Shown here piece by piece: positions 14,649 through 16,679 of a stretch of 16,679 bases of DNA. The notes beneath the pieces are model-generated. The model did not search any database. It worked only from the letters and a program-made list of their open reading frames with translations, and was not told the DNA's origin. How positions within the stretch are numbered: position 1 is the first letter of the stretch; each line of letters starts with the position of its first letter. Source of the DNA: Candidatus Aenigmatarchaeota archaeon (lineage in GTDB: Archaea > Aenigmatarchaeota > Aenigmatarchaeia > QMZP01); NCBI GenBank assembly GCA_016202785.1, contig JACQOC010000122.1, positions 1 through 16,679 of the forward strand. Reading direction: 5' to 3'. Both the position numbers and the translations under genes were made by a program.

Positions 14649-15200
14649 GTTCCAGGTCTTGTTGTCAAAACTTGCCTTGAGGCTGGAAACGGTGCCGGCA
14701 AACTGGAAGCCGTCGCGCGTTATGGTCAGCTTGCCGGAGAAATCCTTCAGGGATAAGTTGCCGTTGTCTGCCCGCACTTGGCCGTCGATGATGAATTTGG
14801 CGCGGTCCAGGTTAATGCTTGCCACCCTTATGGAATCTATTGCAACGGTTCCCAGGTTGAAGGCGCTTTCAGCGCCAGCGGCGTCCTTGAACACCACTTT
14901 CCTTGCTACCATGTCCGCTTTCAGGATGCCGTTGAAGTTGGCGAAGGTGCCGGTGTCAAAGGTTGCGTTTATGTGGGACAACGGCTTGAACTCTGCGCTG
15001 TCGGCATATGCCCGGACGTCAATGGTGATGGCATGCTTGCCGGGCTGGGAGAACAGGCCGGAGGACTGCTTGCCGACAAAACCGCCAACCTTTTCCAGCA
15101 GGCCGGAAATGCCGTCCGATACCCCAAGCGTGGTGGCGAAGATGCCGGATATGACCACCACGGCGACTGCAGACGCCCCCACTATCCGCCAGTCTGTCAT
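14640..15200 (-). CDS. Membrane-anchored protein of unknown function
   Basis: I do not recognise this 186-residue protein. It has one hydrophobic N-terminal segment (about 7-25, AVAVVVISGIFATTLG) with few charges before it, so it is probably a signal anchor with the rest outside the cell. A Gly/Ser-rich linker (28-54) leads to alternating hydrophobic/polar stretches typical of beta strands (57-186), for example AITIDVRAYA, RKVVFKDAAG, AKFIIDGQV and GKLTITRDGF. No cysteines occur, and no catalytic motif is seen. Base composition and codon use look like its neighbours. It is divergent from the CBS gene with a 39-bp gap and runs convergent into pheT with a 9-bp overlap. A TATA-like box lies about 26 bp upstream. 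It reads as a real gene of unknown job. Confidence 0.8.
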   Translation of the reverse strand: MTDWRIVGASAVAVVVISGIFATTLGVSDGISGLLEKVGGFVGKQSSGLFSQPGKHAITIDVRAYADSAEFKPLSHINATFDTGTFANFNGILKADMVARKVVFKDAAGAESAFNLGTVAIDSIRVASINLDRAKFIIDGQVRADNGNLSLKDFSGKLTITRDGFQFAGTVSSLKASFDNKTWNLS

Positions 15201-15205
15201 GCTTA

Positions 15206-15213
15206 TTAATTAT
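15206..15213 (+). promoter_or_regulatory. Possible TATA-like box for the CBS gene
   Basis: TTAATTAT is centred about 30 bp before the ATG at 15240, within the 39-bp divergent gap. Spacing predicts a short leader of about 5 nt. Confidence 0.35.
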
Positions 15214-15222
15214 CCTGGCCAA

Positions 15223-15230
15223 ACATAAAA
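15223..15230 (-). promoter_or_regulatory. TATA-like box for the 186-residue membrane-anchored protein
   Basis: Minus-strand TTTTATGT is centred about 26 bp before the ATG at 15200, consistent with a leaderless transcript. The two boxes of this gap lie side by side, so the two promoters cannot easily be occupied together. Confidence 0.4.
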
Positions 15231-15239
15231 AGATCGAAC

Positions 15240-15767
15240 ATGGTCAAAGTAAAGGAAATAATGAAGCGGCATGTGGTGACAGTTTCTCCTACCATCAGCG
15301 TTAAGGATGCGGCAACCATCATGACCAACAACCGGATCGGGTCAGTCATTTTGGTGGACAAAGGCCGGCCGGTCGGGATTGTCACTACCGAGGATATAAC
15401 CACCGTGGTCGCTAAGGGCAAGGACCCAAAGAAGCTGAAGGTCAAAGACATCAAGAAAGAGCGGTTCATCACCGTCGTTCCGGAAGAGGACATACTGAAA
15501 ATAAGCCGGATCATGGTGAAGGAAGGCGTGAAAAGGGTTCCAGTGGTAAAGGATGGTAAGCTGGAAGGCATAGTGACGGACAAAGAATTGCTGCTGACAT
15601 CACCCGAGCTGATTGACATACTGTCGGAGAAACTCAAGGCCAGGGTGGAACGAGTAGCCAACCCGACCGAATCCATATCCGGCATCTGCGAAGAGTGCAG
15701 CGACTATTCCGACGGGCTGCAGAACATCGGCGGCAGGTGGCTGTGTGAAGGCTGCCGCGAAGACTAG
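15240..15767 (+). CDS. CBS-pair protein with C-terminal zinc ribbon
   Basis: This 175-residue protein holds two CBS motifs: residues 4-56 (VKEIMKRHVVTVSP ... VGIVTTEDI) and 67-120 (VKDIKKERFITVVP ... LEGIVTDKELL). Together they form one Bateman module that usually binds adenine nucleotides such as AMP, ATP or SAM. After a helix (122-140) a knuckle pair C150xxC153 and C169xxC172 makes a probable zinc ribbon. The two-part architecture is common among archaeal stand-alone CBS proteins of unknown target, which may sense energy charge and bind a partner protein or nucleic acid through the zinc ribbon. There is no fused enzyme domain. The gene is followed after 75 bp by a membrane protein with its own TATA box; a TTTT run right after the stop could aid termination. 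Confidence 0.93.
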   Translation: MVKVKEIMKRHVVTVSPTISVKDAATIMTNNRIGSVILVDKGRPVGIVTTEDITTVVAKGKDPKKLKVKDIKKERFITVVPEEDILKISRIMVKEGVKRVPVVKDGKLEGIVTDKELLLTSPELIDILSEKLKARVERVANPTESISGICEECSDYSDGLQNIGGRWLCEGCRED

Positions 15768-15812
15768 TTTTGTGCGATAGCGTTGCGTCTACAGCAGAGC
15801 TAGCGCCGAATG

Positions 15813-15820
15813 TTTATAAG
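15813..15820 (+). promoter_or_regulatory. TATA box for the five-helix membrane protein
   Basis: TTTATAAG is centred about 26 bp before the ATG at 15843. It makes the upstream in-frame start at 15810 unlikely, because that start lies before the box. Confidence 0.6.
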
Positions 15821-15842
15821 TTCCCCGGCCAATTACATAATT

Positions 15843-16433
15843 ATGCCTGTGTTGGCCGTAATGCCTGCCTTGTTCCAATTCTCGCTGAGCATGGACCAGT
15901 TCCTGGCCAATATGCAGCGCCTGGGCTTCTTCCAGTTCCTGCTGCCGTTCCTGCTTTCGCTGGCCATCATCTACGGTGTCCTAAGGTATGCGTTCAAGGA
16001 CAAGATTGAGAAGTCTGCGCTAGGCCTCATCGCCATCGTGCTGTCCTTCTTTGTCATGCTATTCGCTGCCGGCAACTCCAACATCGTCAGCTTCCTGACC
16101 AACCTATCCGGTGGCGGCGTCATCATAGCTTCCGGCATCCTCATGTTCGTCGTGTTCCTGGGCCTCATCGGCACCAAGCCAGACGAGCTGTTGAAGGGTG
16201 AGAACATAAAAGGCTTCGGCTGGGCCTTGATCGCGGCGGTCATACTCATAGCCTTGGGCCTGTTCAGCGGCTCGATGGGCAGCGTGATAAGCTTCGTTCC
16301 CGGCATCTCGTCCGACCTGCTCACCGTCCTACTCTTCATCGGCCTGTTGGCCATCGCCATGTGGTACCTGGGGAAAGAGGAAGAAGAAGGTGAAGAGCAG
16401 CGTCCCGCTGGCGGCAGAGGAAGACCGGGATAA
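15843..16433 (+). CDS. Small integral membrane protein, five predicted helices
   Basis: From the ATG at 15843 this is 196 residues. Hydrophobic segments lie at about 29-47, 58-76, 92-110, 125-141 and 159-176; a possible re-entrant or amphipathic stretch (1-24) precedes them. The tail (177-196) is strongly charged, first acidic (KEEEEGEE) then Gly/Arg-rich, and should be cytoplasmic. Short loops carry RYAFKDKIEK (48-57) and GTKPDELLKGENIKG (110-124). There is no transporter or enzyme signature I recognise. Such small multi-helix proteins of unknown function are common in reduced archaeal genomes. A longer frame from 15810 is rejected on promoter position. It ends 39 bp from the convergent serS stop. 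Real gene, function unknown. Confidence 0.85.
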   Translation: MPVLAVMPALFQFSLSMDQFLANMQRLGFFQFLLPFLLSLAIIYGVLRYAFKDKIEKSALGLIAIVLSFFVMLFAAGNSNIVSFLTNLSGGGVIIASGILMFVVFLGLIGTKPDELLKGENIKGFGWALIAAVILIALGLFSGSMGSVISFVPGISSDLLTVLLFIGLLAIAMWYLGKEEEEGEEQRPAGGRGRPG

Positions 16434-16472
16434 GATAGAGGAGCAAGCCGCGCCCCGCTGCCGAAAGCCGTT

Positions 16473-16679
16473 CTAGATTTCCTTGATTCCGCTCATGTAG
16501 GGCCATAGCGCCTTTGGGATCTTCACCTTGCCGTCGGCCTGCTGGAAGTTCTCGATTATCGCCACTGCCGCCCTAGTGGTAGCAATAGCCGTGGCGTTGA
16601 GGGTATGCACAAAACCCTTCGGTTTTTCGCCTTCGGTGCCATAGCGGGTGTTCAGACGGCGCGCCTGGTAATCCGTGCA
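16473..16679 (-). CDS. serS: Seryl-tRNA synthetase, C-terminal fragment
   Basis: The last 68 residues are seen; the rest lies beyond the right edge. They start in CTDYQARRLNTRYG, the conserved stretch just after the SerRS serine-binding region, continue through GFVHTLNATAIATTRAAVAIIENFQQ (the class II motif 3, with the ATP-contacting Arg in TTR) and finish KIPKALWPYMSGIKEI, the usual LxPYM end. The enzyme charges tRNA-Ser (and tRNA-Sec where present) with serine in the cytoplasm. This is the common bacterial/eukaryotic-like SerRS form, not the rare methanogen type, whose C-terminus differs. The gene is convergent with the membrane protein gene. Confidence 0.95.
   Translation of the reverse strand, partial: CTDYQARRLNTRYGTEGEKPKGFVHTLNATAIATTRAAVAIIENFQQADGKVKIPKALWPYMSGIKEI

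Noticed and set aside
1..16679. CRISPR arrays, tRNA or rRNA genes, insertion sequences, prophage or integrase genes
   Set aside because: No regularly spaced repeats, cloverleaf-like stretches, transposase motifs or terminal inverted repeats were seen. All intergenic gaps are 133 bp or shorter.
1..16679. Frequent GCCGGC palindromes
   Set aside because: They occur mostly inside coding regions as Ala-Gly or Arg/Pro codon runs and fit the G+C-rich codon preference, so no separate function is claimed.

Overview
This window is archaeal chromosome. It carries an AglB-type oligosaccharyltransferase (STT3 family), a two-subunit phenylalanyl-tRNA synthetase with the short archaeal beta chain (550 aa), a CBS-pair/zinc-ribbon protein of archaeal type, and archaeal expression signals. 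Those signals are A/T-rich TATA-like boxes centred about 22-28 bp upstream of first-gene ATGs (leaderless or nearly so), with Shine-Dalgarno motifs before some operon-internal genes. The very tight packing, the small proteins and the missing N-terminal domain of PheS suggest a streamlined lineage, possibly DPANN; this placement is an inference and I cannot name a genus.

Layout. 1-4305 (all minus): a B12-binding radical SAM enzyme (2746-4305), two GT2 glycosyltransferases and a GT4 glycosyltransferase cut by the window edge. 4306-4438: a 133-bp divergent regulatory gap holding a perfect 7-bp inverted repeat. 4439-6134: a convergent pair, a glucose-1-phosphate cytidylyltransferase-like enzyme (plus) and a CDP-glucose 4,6-dehydratase-like enzyme (minus), whose ends are 4 bp apart. 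6199-10628 (minus): aglB, then Alg14-like, Alg13-like and GT2 genes in one tight operon. 10629-10676: a 48-bp divergent promoter with one A/T box exactly in its middle. 10677-14648 (plus): a dolichyl-phosphate GlcNAc-1-phosphate transferase of the Alg7/GPT family, then pheS and pheT. 14640-15200 (minus): a membrane-anchored protein of unknown function. 15240-16433 (plus): the CBS/zinc-ribbon protein and a five-helix membrane protein. 16473-16679 (minus): the 3' end of serS.

How they work together. The centre reads as a protein N-glycosylation locus. The GPT would start the glycan on dolichyl phosphate, Alg13/Alg14 would add the second sugar, further glycosyltransferases would extend it, the cytidylyltransferase/dehydratase pair would supply a CDP-linked 6-deoxy sugar, and AglB would move the finished glycan onto protein. 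The radical SAM enzyme may modify a sugar or lipid, but its substrate cannot be read from sequence. The right third is housekeeping (PheS, PheT, SerS) plus small conserved-looking proteins.

There are no tRNA or rRNA genes, CRISPR arrays, insertion sequences or intergenic stretches over 300 bp in the window.
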